The position numbers and the translations under genes are program-made. The notes beneath the pieces are model-generated. The model was given only the letters and a program-made list of their open reading frames with translations, was not told where the DNA came from and did not search any database. From CAVRXT01 sp049644285 (GTDB lineage Bacteria; Acidobacteriota; Terriglobia; Acidiferrales; UBA7541), in the NCBI GenBank assembly GCA_049644285.1, contig JBARRP010000036.1, positions 1 through 64,000 of the forward strand: a DNA stretch of 64,000 nt. Direction: 5' to 3'. This document shows, in pieces, positions 51,814-60,244 of the stretch (position 1 is its first letter; each line of letters starts with the position of its first letter).

Positions 51814-52626
51814 TCAGCCTCCGTGGATCGTGATTTTGCGCACCGAGCGTTCCCACCACATTTGTGCGAGAAAGAGCAAGCCAATCACCCACGCCCACTG
51901 TGTTGCGAGCGCCAGCAGCGCGTGCCGAGGGTCGAGCTTGCCCAGATAAATTTGCAACGGAGTGTAGGCGATATGCTCGAAGGGCAGCCAGGCGAGCGCG
52001 TTGCGAACCGGCGCGGGGAAGAAGGCCATCGGGATCAAAAGGCCCGAGAGCAATTCAATCAGCCAGTATTTCGCGCGAATCAACGCCAGGATTGACTTCA
52101 AGGGGATCGCACAGGTCCCAATCATGAAGTTGATTGCGCCCATCAGAAAAAAGCTGCCGAGCGCAGCCAAAACGAACACCGCAAAATCACGCGCGGAAGC
52201 CGGGCCGAGCACAGGAAAAATGAACGCGATCACGACGGCGGTCGGCGCCGTAAGGAGTCCCAGACGGAAGGCGGATTCGCCCATCGCGCGCGAAATCCAC
52301 ATCCACGGAATGGAAATCGGCTTGATCAAGTCCATCGCGATTTTGCCTTCGATGACCTCGTAAGCCATTTCCTGGTCAATGGTGTTCCAGTAGAACGACC
52401 GCAGGATCCAGCCCACACTCACGTACGTGATCATCTGACCGAGGTTGTAGCCGGCAATCTGCTGACCGCCGGCGTAAACGGCGCGCCAGATGAAGTAGTA
52501 CACGGTGACGTTGATGAGGTAGGTGATGATGCCGGTGAAGTAGCGCAGCCGGAATGCGAGGATATTGACGAACCCAACGCGAGAAAATTCCGCGTAAGGG
52601 GCCAGAGTTTCGACAAGCGCATTCAT
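51814..52626 (-). CDS. ABC-2 type transporter permease (first subunit)
   Basis: This is a 270-residue membrane protein with six hydrophobic segments (for example ITYLINVTVYYFIWRAVY, AVFVLAALGSFFLMGAIN, AWVIGLLFLAQMWW) and the N-terminal pattern (EFSRVGFVNILAFRLRYFTG) of ABC-2 permeases that work as heterodimers. It shares no more than the family pattern with the following permease, so it is a distinct half. The gap to the next permease is 97 bases. It belongs to the same unit as the ATPase at 53935-54954. Confidence 0.82.
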   Translation of the reverse strand: MNALVETLAPYAEFSRVGFVNILAFRLRYFTGIITYLINVTVYYFIWRAVYAGGQQIAGYNLGQMITYVSVGWILRSFYWNTIDQEMAYEVIEGKIAMDLIKPISIPWMWISRAMGESAFRLGLLTAPTAVVIAFIFPVLGPASARDFAVFVLAALGSFFLMGAINFMIGTCAIPLKSILALIRAKYWLIELLSGLLIPMAFFPAPVRNALAWLPFEHIAYTPLQIYLGKLDPRHALLALATQWAWVIGLLFLAQMWWERSVRKITIHGG

Positions 52627-52717
52627 CTTTCGACTCGATGTGGACCCGTGCGCCTGCAGCGGCCTTCAGGCTGGCACGATGTTGATTTCCTTGACTGCGG
52701 TTGCCGGATTGCGGCGG

Positions 52718-53878
52718 CTACAAAACTGCCGCCTCTTCCAGCAGCCGACCCTGCGCGAACCTCTCGATACTTAGCGCACTCGGATCCACGATGTCAGTAC
52801 TCCCCTTGAGAATCAAATCCGAAAGGATTTTTCCGGTGGCGGGCGAATGCATCACCCCGTGCCCGCTGAAGCCATTCGCGAGAAAGAAGCCGCGAACGCC
52901 CGGCGCCGGTCCGAGAATGCAATGGTGATCGGGCGTCATCTCGTAAAGTCCGGCCCACGCGCGGCGCGGGTTTACTTCGAGCCGCTCGAAGCACGGAACT
53001 CGAGTCACCGCGTGTGTCAGAATCTTTTCGATGAAATTGGGATCAAAGTCGAATTTGAACCCCGGTGTCTCTTCAGGGTCGTTCCACGCCAGAAGCAATC
53101 CCAGCCCTTCCGGGCGAAAATGGAAGCCGGTGGACATGTCGATCACCATGGGTGTACCCGGAAGCAATTCGCGAAATGGTTCGGTTGGCACCAGCATCCG
53201 GCGCAAAGGCTCGACCGGTAGATCGACGCCTGCAAGGCGAGCAACCTGTGCCGCCCACGGACCCGCTGCGTTTACCACAGTCCGGGTCGCGATCATTCCT
53301 TTGGTTGTCTTCACGCCCGCGATGCCCTGTGAATCGAGGTCGATCCCGATGACTTCCGTATCCCTGCATAGACGCGCTCCGTTTTTCGTCGTGGCAGAGA
53401 TGAAACCGACCATCACACTGTAAGGGTCCACGAAGCCATCGGTCGCGCAGAAGCTCCCTCCTACAACGTCGTCCGCGCGAATCTGCGGCAAGACGCGGAC
53501 GATTTCCTCTCGCGTCAGCATCCGCACGGACTTCAGGCCGAGCGAAATCTGCAGTTCCTGATTTTTTCTCAGATATTCCAGATGGCTCTCGCGCGTGGCC
53601 ACGAACAAGTATCCCTGTGGTTTGTAACCGGAGGGATGACCGACGACTTCCTCGAATGACCGGAAAAAGGGAATCGAGTAAAGCGACATCTGAATATTCG
53701 GCGCGCTCGAAAATTGCGCGCGGACTCCACCCATGCTCTTCCCGGTGGAGCCCTTACCCTGATACGTCTCCCGCTCAATGACGAGGACATCCCGGCAGCC
53801 GGCGGCCGTAAGGTGGTAGGCGATGCTCGAGCCGACGATTCCTCCGCCAATGATGACGATTTCGGCTTTCTCGCTCAC
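52718..53878 (-). CDS. FAD-dependent amine/amino-acid oxidoreductase of the DAO family
   Basis: This is a 386-residue flavoprotein. The FAD-binding motif is GGGIVGSSIAYHLTAAG near residues 11-27, followed by GKGSTGKSMGGVRAQFSS. The C-terminal end (DHHCILGPAPGVRGFFLANGFSGHGVMHSPATGK) is typical of sarcosine/dimethylglycine oxidase beta-like and D-amino-acid dehydrogenase-like proteins. The exact substrate cannot be assigned. It lies between the ATPase gene (56-base gap) and the first permease gene (91-base gap) of an exporter operon on the same strand, an unusual place for such an enzyme. Confidence 0.82.
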   Translation of the reverse strand: MSEKAEIVIIGGGIVGSSIAYHLTAAGCRDVLVIERETYQGKGSTGKSMGGVRAQFSSAPNIQMSLYSIPFFRSFEEVVGHPSGYKPQGYLFVATRESHLEYLRKNQELQISLGLKSVRMLTREEIVRVLPQIRADDVVGGSFCATDGFVDPYSVMVGFISATTKNGARLCRDTEVIGIDLDSQGIAGVKTTKGMIATRTVVNAAGPWAAQVARLAGVDLPVEPLRRMLVPTEPFRELLPGTPMVIDMSTGFHFRPEGLGLLLAWNDPEETPGFKFDFDPNFIEKILTHAVTRVPCFERLEVNPRRAWAGLYEMTPDHHCILGPAPGVRGFFLANGFSGHGVMHSPATGKILSDLILKGSTDIVDPSALSIERFAQGRLLEEAAVL

Positions 53879-53934
53879 TCAGGCGTAGCGCCTCTGTTCG
53901 CAAATCATCGGCGGCTTTCGTTGCTCGGGGAAAT

Positions 53935-54954
53935 TCATACGTTTACTGCGCGGAACACTTCGCCCGCGTAGATGCGCTTCACAATTTCCTCGATCGGTTC
54001 GTCTTCGATGAGGAGATCGCGCACTTCGACCGCCCCGAGAATCTGGCGAATGAGATCGGCGGTGGACGTGCGAGTGCGGTCGAAGAGAATTCGGTAGGTT
54101 AGTTCATCCACTTGCTCGACTTCGAGGCCATCGCGCGAGAATGCGAGCATGCCTTCAACCTGAGCGCGATCCTTCAGCACACACTTGATTTGCTTGGTGC
54201 GCAGGAGCTTCTGTTTCAGGCTCTCAAGCGGGCCATCGTACAGGACTCGGCCGTGGTCAATGATCATGATGCGGCGGCAGAGCTCTTCGATGTCGTCGAG
54301 GTCGTGAGTGGTGAGCAACACCGTGGTGTGAAATTCACGATTGATGGCGCGCAGGAATTGCCGGATGTGGTCTTTGGCGACGACGTCCAGCCCGATCGTC
54401 GGCTCGTCGAGAAACAGGAGCGGCGGATTGTGCAGCAGCGCCGCGGCCAGATCGCAGCGCATCCGCTCGCCAAGTGAGAGCTTGCGCACCGGCGTGTGGA
54501 GGTAGTCGCGTATGGCGAGCACTTCGTTGAAGCGCTCCATGCGCGCATCGAAATCGCGCTGCGACACGTCGTAGATCCGCCGCAGGAGCTTGAAGGATTC
54601 GACCACGGCGATATCCCACCAGAGCTGGGTGCGTTGGCCGAACACGACGCCGATCGTCTTCACGTATTGCCGCCGCTGGCGGTAGGGCACGAATCCATTG
54701 ACCTGAAGGAAGCCCGAAGTGGGCACCAGGATCCCCGTGAGCATCTTGATGGTGGTAGATTTCCCCGCGCCGTTCGGACCGATGTAGCCGACCATCTCGC
54801 CGCGTTCGACCGTGAAGCTGACCTTGTTCACGGCTTCCACGGTTCGATATTCGCGCACGAAGAGATTTTGAATCCCGCCCCAGATTCCTTCGCGGCGCTG
54901 AAACGTGCGGAAATGCTTCGAGAGCTCGCGGACTTCGATGAGAGCTTCGACCAT
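53935..54954 (-). CDS. ABC-type exporter ATPase
   Basis: This is a 339-residue nucleotide-binding subunit. Walker A GPNGAGKST is at 59-67, the signature is LSLGERMR, Walker B is LLFLDEPTIGLD, and the H loop is LLTTHDLDD. An inserted stretch before Walker A (FRTFQRREGIWGGIQNLFVR) is characteristic of ATPases partnered with the PF06182-type ABC-2 permeases. It starts the unit with the oxidoreductase and two permeases. The C-terminal 80 residues form a regulatory domain seen in drug/lipid exporters. The cargo is unknown. Confidence 0.88.
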   Translation of the reverse strand: MVEALIEVRELSKHFRTFQRREGIWGGIQNLFVREYRTVEAVNKVSFTVERGEMVGYIGPNGAGKSTTIKMLTGILVPTSGFLQVNGFVPYRQRRQYVKTIGVVFGQRTQLWWDIAVVESFKLLRRIYDVSQRDFDARMERFNEVLAIRDYLHTPVRKLSLGERMRCDLAAALLHNPPLLFLDEPTIGLDVVAKDHIRQFLRAINREFHTTVLLTTHDLDDIEELCRRIMIIDHGRVLYDGPLESLKQKLLRTKQIKCVLKDRAQVEGMLAFSRDGLEVEQVDELTYRILFDRTRTSTADLIRQILGAVEVRDLLIEDEPIEEIVKRIYAGEVFRAVNV

Positions 54955-55054
54955 TGAAAATTAGATTCTACCTTATGAGACGCTCTCCGGCGCGAAGCGT
55001 CTCAGATTGTTCGCCTGACGGAAAGAGAATCTAACCGAGAAATCGCCACTTTGA

Positions 55055-55468
55055 TTACTCGCCCATTACTTTCACCAGAATTCGTTTTGGGCGCTGGCCA
55101 TCCAATTCGGCGAAGAGAATGAACTGCCACGGACCCAGGTCGAGTCGGCCTTCCGAAAAGGCCACGACGGCTTGATGGTGAAGAAGCAGACTGCGGAGAT
55201 GAACCGCTGCGTTGCTTTCGAAGCGGCCCTTGTGTTTGTAGTCGTCATGGACCGGCGCGATCTGATCGAGCCACGCATTCAGGTCTTCGAGCAAACCCGG
55301 TTCTTCGTCATTTACAATGACTGCGGCGTTCGAGTGCAGGACCGAAACCAGGATGATGCCGTCGCGGAAGCCGCTCTTTTCCATGGCGGCCTTCACTTGC
55401 GGTGTGATGTTCACAAATTCACGCAGGGCTTTTGTTTGCAGGGTAATCTGTTCGTTATAGATCTTCAT
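55055..55468 (-). CDS. yjbQ: YjbQ family protein (UPF0047, secondary thiamine-phosphate synthase fold)
   Basis: This is a 137-residue protein matching the YjbQ/UPF0047 family in length and motifs: HSNAAVIVNDEEPGLLEDL, NAAVHLRSLLLHH, GRLDLGPWQFILFAELDG and the C-terminal RILVKVMGE. Some members have weak thiamine-phosphate synthase activity; the physiological role is still unclear. It has the usual conserved histidines and glutamates. It stands alone 100 bases upstream of the ABC exporter operon on the same strand. Confidence 0.88.
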   Translation of the reverse strand: MKIYNEQITLQTKALREFVNITPQVKAAMEKSGFRDGIILVSVLHSNAAVIVNDEEPGLLEDLNAWLDQIAPVHDDYKHKGRFESNAAVHLRSLLLHHQAVVAFSEGRLDLGPWQFILFAELDGQRPKRILVKVMGE

Positions 55469-55614
55469 TTGCTCTCCTCATCAAATCATGTCGACTCGGT
55501 TTGAAGGAAGAAGGCGACATTCTAGCGAAAGTCAAAAGGAAGGTGAATTCCGCGGACTCTTCAACCGTACGGATGCTCGGAGCAGCGAAAAAGTGTCCTG
55601 GGGAGTGTAGAGAC

Positions 55615-55773
55615 TCAGCCTTTATGGCAGTTCGGGCAGTGCTTCGCTTCGTAGTTATCGATGGTCACTTCGAACATGTTATTACAACTGATGCAGACGC
55701 GGTGAATCTTGGGCTTCGCGGACGTGTCCGCTTTGCTTTCGTGTGTCTCTTTGGTTTCGGATGATCCGCTCAT
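55615..55773 (-). CDS. 52-residue zinc-ribbon protein
   Basis: A complete small frame runs from ATG 55773 to TGA 55615. The product has a charged N-terminal tail (MSGSSETKETHESKAD) and a C-terminal four-cysteine ribbon, VCISCNNMFEVTI then HCPNCHKG, spaced as in zinc ribbons. The cysteine pattern and the hydrophobic core make a chance frame unlikely. No good ribosome-binding site is seen. It lies between YjbQ and a degenerate receiver, all on the minus strand. Function unknown; nucleic-acid or protein binding would be usual for such ribbons. Confidence 0.65.
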   Translation of the reverse strand: MSGSSETKETHESKADTSAKPKIHRVCISCNNMFEVTIDNYEAKHCPNCHKG

Positions 55774-55890
55774 GTTGAGATTCTAACACGAAGCTCGGTT
55801 GGCTACTTCGCGGCGTTGAAGCTGCCGGTCCGATGCGTTCGGCGGGTGCCGTCAGAGCAAGCGGCTGCTGGTGCAGGGAGATGTCGCTGG

Positions 55891-56235
55891 CTACGCGGTA
55901 CAACCTTGCAGGATCCGGCAGACGCAAGCGACCACATCGCCAATGCGCACCGGCCGATTGAGCACCGCGGCTGCAGGAAACGGGGGCGACTTCAAGGTAC
56001 GCGACGCAATCAGCACGACGGGCACCAGCCGGGCAAGCTGCTGGAACGCCGGATTCTCCGGCGTTTCTTCGGTGGCATCGAGGACGATGGCGCTTGGCGT
56101 CGTTCCTTCCGCCAATGCTTTGCCCACATCCTCGCTGGATTCCATCCCGAGCGCCTCGATCCCTCGCTCGCGGAGTTCCGCGCGCACGCCGGCGCGGAGC
56201 ATCCAATTGCGAGCGACGACAAAGACCACTGGCAT
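55891..56235 (-). CDS. Second degenerate receiver-like protein
   Basis: This is a 114-residue protein with the strand/helix order of a receiver domain: VVFVVARNWMLRAGVRAEL, SAIVLDATEE, VPVVLIASRT and AAAVLNRPVRIGDVVACV. The strand 1 acidic pair is replaced by ARN and the strand 5 lysine by arginine (NRPVR), while the central aspartate and the threonine/serine of strand 4 are kept. It is probably a pseudo-receiver used for protein contacts. The frame continues upstream to 57255 antisense to the adaptor gene; that extension is not supported. An ATG at 56256 is an alternative start. Confidence 0.65.
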   Translation of the reverse strand: MPVVFVVARNWMLRAGVRAELRERGIEALGMESSEDVGKALAEGTTPSAIVLDATEETPENPAFQQLARLVPVVLIASRTLKSPPFPAAAVLNRPVRIGDVVACVCRILQGCTA

Positions 56236-56361
56236 CCTGAAGAAGCAGTATAGCATCCCGCAATAGGGCACTCTTAGCGCCCCTGTCGTAGGCAAGCGAC
56301 AGAAGGGTCTGTTACAATCTCGTAATTTTGGGGGATGCCGCTCCGGCAAAGCGGCCCATGC

Positions 56362-57597
56362 ATGGCGAATGGAGGAAAAAGACGCTGGGAGTGGCTGATC
56401 TTGGCCATTGTTCTGATCGTGTTGCTTTTCGTCGGTTTGGGAAGGCGCGACAAGGCGCCCCAGGTTCAGGTTGCGAACGTCACGCGCGACAACTTGAGCG
56501 CCTCGATCACGAGTAACGGCAAAGTCGAACCGATCAATGCCTACATAACACGAGTCCAGTTCCCGACGTTTGTTGAAAAAGTCTTCGCCGCCGAAGGTCA
56601 AGCGCTGCGCCGCGGCCAGCCGGTCTTGACCCTCGCCGCCGCCGATCTTCGCTCTCAGCTCGCCCAGGCGCGGGCGAATTTGCTCACGGCACAAGACGAT
56701 CTCCGCAACGCCCGGGCCGGAGGCCCTCCTGGCGAAGTGGCGCAGGTCGAAGGTGACCTTCGAAAGGCGCAGATCGAGGTTTCGGGTCTCGAACGAACGC
56801 AGGAGGCGCTGAAACAGCTCGTGGCCAAACACGCTGCGACGCAAAACGATCTGGATCAGAATCAGAACGCGCTCGCCAAAGCCCAGGCAACACTTCAAAC
56901 GGCTCAGCAGAGAAAAGATGACCTTGCCCGCCGGGCGGCTCTCGATGTCGACGGTGCAAGCCTTCGCATGCAACAAGCCGAAGACCTGCTCCATTCCCTC
57001 GAGGAGAAAGTCCGCTCCGCGACTGTGAACTCGCCGATCGAGGGTACGCTCTACTCGTTGCCCGTCCGCGCCGGTGACTACGTCACCGTCGGCCAGGTAC
57101 TCGCGGAGATAGCGGACTTGGGCCATGTTCGCGTCCGCGCCTTTGTGGACGAGCCCGACCTTGGATCGCTCGAGCCAAATCAGCCGGTTGAGATCACTTG
57201 GGATGCCCGTCCGAGCCAAGTCTGGACCGGGCATACCGAGCAGGTTCCGAAGCAAGTGGTGGCGCTGGGTAACCGAAGCGTGGGAGAGGTCCTTTGCTCG
57301 GTTGATAACACCAAACTCGAACTTCTTCCCAACGTGAATGTGGCTGTGCGTATCCTAGTGCGAGAGCGGACCGGCGTTCTAGTAGTGCCGCGAGCGGCCG
57401 TGCGGACCGACGGCGCCAATCATTTTGTGTTTGTTCTTGCCGGCGACCGTTTGCGGAGGCGCTCGATCGATATGGGCATTGCCAGCACCGGCAAGTACGA
57501 AGTCATCGCTGGCCTACAAGAGGGAGAACGGGTTGCTTTACCGGGTGAACTGGACTTGAGCGACGGGATGGCGGTCCGGCCGAAAGAGTCAGAATGA
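56362..57597 (+). CDS. Periplasmic adaptor (HlyD/MacA-type membrane-fusion protein)
   Basis: This is a 411-residue inner-membrane-anchored adaptor. An N-terminal helix (WLILAIVLIVLLFVGLG) is followed by the first half of the lipoyl-like domain (about 45-75), a long alpha-hairpin with heptad-like glutamine/alanine-rich helices (about 85-215), the second lipoyl half (SPIEGTLYSLPVRAGDYV), beta-barrel and membrane-proximal domains (about 240-405). ATG 56362 is preferred; an ATG at 56335 is also open. It is the first gene of an efflux set with a TPR protein, an FtsX-type permease and a TolC-like channel, so it links the permease to the channel. Confidence 0.88.
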   Translation: MANGGKRRWEWLILAIVLIVLLFVGLGRRDKAPQVQVANVTRDNLSASITSNGKVEPINAYITRVQFPTFVEKVFAAEGQALRRGQPVLTLAAADLRSQLAQARANLLTAQDDLRNARAGGPPGEVAQVEGDLRKAQIEVSGLERTQEALKQLVAKHAATQNDLDQNQNALAKAQATLQTAQQRKDDLARRAALDVDGASLRMQQAEDLLHSLEEKVRSATVNSPIEGTLYSLPVRAGDYVTVGQVLAEIADLGHVRVRAFVDEPDLGSLEPNQPVEITWDARPSQVWTGHTEQVPKQVVALGNRSVGEVLCSVDNTKLELLPNVNVAVRILVRERTGVLVVPRAAVRTDGANHFVFVLAGDRLRRRSIDMGIASTGKYEVIAGLQEGERVALPGELDLSDGMAVRPKESE

Positions 57598-57610
57598 GGA
57601 GGAAGACAGA

Positions 57611-58621
57611 ATGAAGCACTGCCCAGCCGCCAAGGTGTTGCTGGCGCTCATCTCAGCGATAGTTCAGTCGGCGGGCCCTGCGCGCGCCCAAGCGGCGCAC
57701 AACTCGTCTGTCTCCGTTCAGAGTGCCCAGCGCCAATTCGACGCCGGAAACTATTCCGGCGCCATCACCACGCTGCAGCCCTCAGTTCAGCAGAATTCGG
57801 CCGACGCGCTGGCGCATTACTGGGTCGGACGGAGCTATTATGAACTGCGCGATTTTGACCAGGCCGTGAGCCACTTGGAAAAGGCCACGCAGCTCGATCC
57901 CCAAAGTTCGCTCTATCACCAGTGGCTTGGCCGCGCTTACGGTGGGAAGGCGGACCGCGAACACAGCTTTACCGTAGCGCGCAAGGTGAAGAAAGAATTT
58001 GAGGAGGCAGTCAAGCTGAATTCTTCAAATATCGCTGCCCGTCGCGACCTCGAGGAATTCTGCATCGACGCACCCTGGATCGTGGGCGGGAGCAAAGACG
58101 AAGCGCGGCGGCAAGTTGAGGCTATCGCGGTGATTGATCCCGTCGAGGGCCATCTAGCCTGGGCTACTTTCTATCTCGGCACGCTGAAGAAGCCGGACTT
58201 GGCAGACAACGAATACCGTCTCATCCTGGACGCGAGGCCCAATCGCATCGAGCCGTATCTGGAGGCTGCGGATTTCTACCGGAGGCAAAACAAGCCCGCG
58301 GATCTGGAGACGTTCATTGACGCGGCGTCAAAGGCAAGTCCTTCCGATCCCCGCTTGGCGTTTTACCGAGGCGTTCAGCGCGTCTTGAGCTCCCGCGACC
58401 AGAGCCGCGCCGAAGAATACCTGAAGTCATATCTGGCCAGCACGCCCGAGCGCAGCGAATGGCCCTCGCATGCCGCCGCGCGCGAGTGGCTCGGTAGGCT
58501 CTACGAAGCGGAGGGGAAGCGGGCCGAGGCCGCCGAGCAATACCGCGCCGCGCTACAAATCGATCCGGGCCGGAAGGAAGCCCGAACGCGCCTGGAGCGC
58601 CTGGAGAAAGCAGCGCGCTAA
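57611..58621 (+). CDS. Secreted TPR protein inside the efflux operon
   Basis: This is a 336-residue protein with a signal peptide (VLLALISAIVQSAGPARAQ) and at least five TPR-like repeats (QFDAGNYSGAITTLQPSVQQ, GRSYYELRDFDQAVSHLEKA, AEQYRAALQIDPGRKEART). GGAGGAAG lies 5-10 bases before the ATG. It sits 13 bases downstream of the adaptor gene and 186 bases before the permease start, so it is probably part of the same transcript. A TPR protein is not a usual member of MacA-MacB-TolC systems; it may assemble or regulate the pump. Confidence 0.82.
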   Translation: MKHCPAAKVLLALISAIVQSAGPARAQAAHNSSVSVQSAQRQFDAGNYSGAITTLQPSVQQNSADALAHYWVGRSYYELRDFDQAVSHLEKATQLDPQSSLYHQWLGRAYGGKADREHSFTVARKVKKEFEEAVKLNSSNIAARRDLEEFCIDAPWIVGGSKDEARRQVEAIAVIDPVEGHLAWATFYLGTLKKPDLADNEYRLILDARPNRIEPYLEAADFYRRQNKPADLETFIDAASKASPSDPRLAFYRGVQRVLSSRDQSRAEEYLKSYLASTPERSEWPSHAAAREWLGRLYEAEGKRAEAAEQYRAALQIDPGRKEARTRLERLEKAAR

Positions 58622-58807
58622 CCGCTGATCGAAACTGCTCGCATTACTCTAGGCGTGCTAGCTCTTCTCTGACATGACATGCTAAAGGACGACAAATTCG
58701 ATCCCGCAGGCCACTACGACAAGCCTCATTCGCGTTTGCACATCGACTCCCGAAAAATCCTTGCTGTTGCGCATGTGCCACCGGACTTGATCAAGGGATC
58801 GAAGAGC

Positions 58808-60025
58808 ATGCTCTGGTCGGAGACGTGGAGGCTTGCCTTACAAGCGCTGCGTGCCAACAAGGTTCGGGCAGCGCTGACAATGCTCGGCGTGATTATCGGA
58901 AGCGCTTGCATCGTCCTGGTGGTTACCGTGGCACTGGCCGGGAAGGGATACATTATTCACCAGATAGAAGGAGTCGGCGCCAATCTGGTTTATGCGGAGC
59001 TGCTGCGCACCGGAGTGTCGCAACCCGCGACGCTCTCCGACGAGATCACCCCGGAGGATCTCGCCGCGGTGAAGCAGGGCATACCGGAAGTCGCGGAAGC
59101 CGCCGGAACACATGACATGCCCACGACAGTCGTCGTCGGCGGCGTGGAGCATCCCGTCAGCCTAGTGGGTGTGACCGACGGATTTCAGCGGATTCGCCGG
59201 CTCGTCGTCATTCGCGGCCGCTATTTCGATCAGGACGACATGATGTCTCGAAGCAAGGTGTGTCTGCTGACCAGTGAACTGGCTGAGCTGGTCTTCCCGA
59301 GTGACGATCCCGTCGGAAAAGACATCCGCGTCGGAGACCTTCACTTCACCGTCATTGGAGTATTTCGAGAGAGGGTTGCGACCTTTGGCCAGACGGAGGT
59401 CACGCGCGAATCCGTGCTCGTTCCCTTCGGTCTGATCAAGTACTACACCGGCACCGAATTCTTCAAGACGTTTTACGTGCAGGCCGTCCGTCCGGAGGAC
59501 GTTCCGGTGGTGACGCGGCAAGTGACCGAAATCCTGGAGAGCCGTCACCGCGCTGGCGCGGAATATCGGGTACAGAATCTGGCGTCCCTACTCGAATCCG
59601 CGCGCAACATTTCGACGGCGCTCACCATCGTTTTACTATTGGTTGCGTTTATCGCGCTCGTCATCAGCGGAATCGGAATCATGAACATCATGCTCGTGAC
59701 CGTGACCGAGCGAACCCGCGAAATCGGCGTCCGCAAAGCGGTCGGCGCTCGCCGAAGCGAAATCCTCTATCAGTTCCTGATGGAAGCGTTGATCATCAGC
59801 GGGACAGGCGCCTTGATCGGCATCGGGATCGCGGTGACGGTCCCCATTTCCGTCGAAGCCTTGATCCGTTTGTTCCCCGTCCCGGGCCCCATCCAGATTC
59901 CGATATCTTGGGGATCCGTGCTTCTCGCCTTCGCAGTTTCCTGTGCCACTGGTCTGATCTTTGGTTACTTGCCGGCCAGCCGCGCCGCGGCTCTCCAGCC
60001 GACCGAATCGCTGAGATACGAATGA
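58808..60025 (+). CDS. MacB-like ABC permease (MacB_PCD plus FtsX domains), no ATPase domain
   Basis: This is a 405-residue permease with four transmembrane helices: one near residues 18-45 (LTMLGVIIGSACIVLVVTVALAG) and three at the C terminus (ALTIVLLLVAFIALVISGIGIMN onwards). Between them is a periplasmic MacB_PCD domain. The FtsX motif VTERTREIGVRKAVGARR is intact. ATG 58808 is chosen because it begins the family N-terminal pattern (MLWSETWRLALQALRANK); the frame extends to 58679. The N-terminal ATPase domain found in true MacB is absent and no separate ATPase gene is in this operon, so it must borrow one. Confidence 0.88.
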   Translation: MLWSETWRLALQALRANKVRAALTMLGVIIGSACIVLVVTVALAGKGYIIHQIEGVGANLVYAELLRTGVSQPATLSDEITPEDLAAVKQGIPEVAEAAGTHDMPTTVVVGGVEHPVSLVGVTDGFQRIRRLVVIRGRYFDQDDMMSRSKVCLLTSELAELVFPSDDPVGKDIRVGDLHFTVIGVFRERVATFGQTEVTRESVLVPFGLIKYYTGTEFFKTFYVQAVRPEDVPVVTRQVTEILESRHRAGAEYRVQNLASLLESARNISTALTIVLLLVAFIALVISGIGIMNIMLVTVTERTREIGVRKAVGARRSEILYQFLMEALIISGTGALIGIGIAVTVPISVEALIRLFPVPGPIQIPISWGSVLLAFAVSCATGLIFGYLPASRAAALQPTESLRYE

Positions 60026-60244
60026 CCCCGACGGACCTCGGTGTGTTGTGCGCGCTCAGACAGCCCGACGCGGGGCCTTAATGAATCCAATCTAGAGAGT
60101 GCACAACGTCGGCAAAAATTCAGGGCGCAAGCGACGAGTTCTTGTAGAATCGAGCGTCCTTTTTGCCGCAGAGCTGCATCTGATAACGAGGCTTGTAGGG
60201 CTTGGAGCCAACTGAGGTCGGGGGCAGAATTGGTTCGTGACGTG

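Noticed and set aside
56236..57255. Minus-strand extension giving a 454-residue protein over the adaptor gene
   Set aside because: Only the last 114 residues (55891-56235) look like a protein family; the rest is antisense to a clear HlyD-type adaptor.
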